Source: Paracoccaceae bacterium (lineage in GTDB: Bacteria > Pseudomonadota > Alphaproteobacteria > Rhodobacterales > Rhodobacteraceae). From it: 5,764 bases of DNA. Shown piece after piece: positions 5,148 to 5,764 of the stretch. The notes beneath the pieces were generated by a model. The model was not told the DNA's origin and did no database searches. It was given only the letters and a program-made list of their open reading frames with translations. The stretch lies in contig SPLB01000143.1 of NCBI GenBank assembly GCA_004566265.1, forward strand, positions 1 to 5,764. The letters run 5' to 3'. Numbering within the stretch: position 1 is the first letter of the stretch; every line of letters starts with the position of its first letter. The translations under genes and the position numbers were made by a program.

Positions 5148-5764
5148 ATGATCCCTTTCCCCAATCTCTCGCCCGAGATTTTCACCATCTCATTGTTTGG
5201 GGCAGAGTTCGCCCTGCGCTGGTACGCGATGGCCTATATTGTCGGACTGCTGATCGCTTGGTGGCTGGCCGTGCGCGCGATCAAACGTGCGGATCTCTGG
5301 CCTGCGGGCCAGGTCCCAATGCAGCCCCGTCAGCTGGAGGACCTGATGACCTGGATCATCCTGGGCGTTATTTTGGGCGGCCGCTTGGGCTATGTGCTAT
5401 TTTACCAGCCCGCCTATTACCTTGCGAACCCGGCGCAGATCCTGCGGGTCTGGGAAGGTGGCATGGCATTTCACGGCGGGCTGATCGGGGTGATCGTCGC
5501 CGCGTGGATCTACAGCGCGCGCCATGGCATCAACCGCCTGTCGATCGCCGATCTGATCGCGCAATCTGTTGCCCCCGGCCTTCTGTTGGGACGGGTATCG
5601 AACTTCATCAACGCCGAACTTTGGGGCCGTGCCACCGCCTCCCCGTTTGGGGTGATTTTTCCGGGCTCTGCGGCGCAAAACTGCGGCCAGCCGATTGGTG
5701 ATCTTTGCGCACGTCATCCCAGCCAGCTTTATGAGGCGGGTCTCGAAGGGCTGCTGCTGGGCGC
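5148..5764 (+). CDS. lgt: Prolipoprotein diacylglyceryl transferase, N-terminal 205 residues (partial, 3' end outside window)
   Basis: Lgt is an inner-membrane enzyme that transfers the diacylglyceryl group of phosphatidylglycerol onto the lipobox Cys of prolipoproteins, the first step of lipoprotein maturation. The frame is open from the ATG at 5148 to the window end. Residues show the family plan: [20 protein letters not shown] (21-40, membrane segment with the conserved Tyr26), [25 protein letters not shown] (62-86), [10 protein letters not shown] (106-115, with essential His109, equal to E. coli His103), [17 protein letters not shown] (145-161, with Arg149 and Glu157 of the signature) and HPSQLYEA (190-197). 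The signature's small residue before Asn is Ser rather than Gly, probably tolerated. The ribosome site is weak. It is divergent from ubiK. Confidence 0.96.
   Translation, partial: MIPFPNLSPEIFTISLFGAEFALRWYAMAYIVGLLIAWWLAVRAIKRADLWPAGQVPMQPRQLEDLMTWIILGVILGGRLGYVLFYQPAYYLANPAQILRVWEGGMAFHGGLIGVIVAAWIYSARHGINRLSIADLIAQSVAPGLLLGRVSNFINAELWGRATASPFGVIFPGSAAQNCGQPIGDLCARHPSQLYEAGLEGLLLG

Noticed and set aside
4411..5151. Plus-strand open frame of 246 codons crossing the gap and ubiK
   Set aside because: Its second half is antisense to ubiK and its end is out of frame with lgt. The composition (Ser, Arg, Ala, Pro) shows no recognisable protein.
4991..5701. Plus-strand open frame of 236 codons
   Set aside because: It overlaps lgt in another frame. 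The lgt frame from 5148 has all family motifs but is open at the window edge.

Overview
The window looks like an alphaproteobacterial chromosome, most likely Rhodobacteraceae (Roseobacter group). This rests on protein-level recognition of the Tdk, Lgt, ProC, CsaA and UbiK-type products, a fairly high GC content, and the arrangement ubiK / ybjN / proC / csaA next to a divergent lgt, which I know from that family. No tool was run, so the taxonomy is inference.

Layout. Positions 1-124 (+) are the last 40 codons of thymidine kinase (tdk). Facing it on the minus strand is a two-gene unit (261-1183). Its first gene is a small protein related to the O6-alkylguanine-DNA alkyltransferase (MGMT) fold that lacks the catalytic cysteine. 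Its second is a membrane-anchored SRPBCC-fold protein, coupled to the first by an ATGA overlap. This unit is visibly more AT-rich than its neighbours and is the most accessory-looking part of the window. A 371-base stretch without a gene follows (1184-1554). It is AT-rich at the left, has nested inverted repeats in the middle, and ends in a rho-independent terminator serving the next minus-strand gene.

Positions 1555-4224 (minus strand) are a compact run transcribed in the order ybjN-family protein, proC, csaA, D-2-hydroxyacid dehydrogenase. The proC/csaA junction overlaps by 8 bases and the csaA/dehydrogenase junction by 1 base. A 54-base gap separates ybjN from proC. Only one clear terminator is seen, after the dehydrogenase, so an operon is likely. 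The products are a YbjN-fold protein of uncertain role, the last enzyme of proline synthesis, a tRNA-binding/chaperone-like protein and an NAD(P)H-dependent 2-ketoacid reductase.

A 560-base stretch (4225-4784) has no recognisable gene but carries several G/C-rich hairpins, including a mutually exclusive set just upstream of ybjN. Next is a ubiK/BMFP-type coiled-coil gene on the minus strand (4785-5027). Divergent from it is lgt (prolipoprotein diacylglyceryl transferase, +), which starts at 5148 and runs off the right edge.

I found no CRISPR array, tRNA, rRNA, intact insertion sequence or clear defence system. Most of the window is ordinary housekeeping. The parts worth a second look are the MGMT-like/SRPBCC pair and the structured non-coding stretches.
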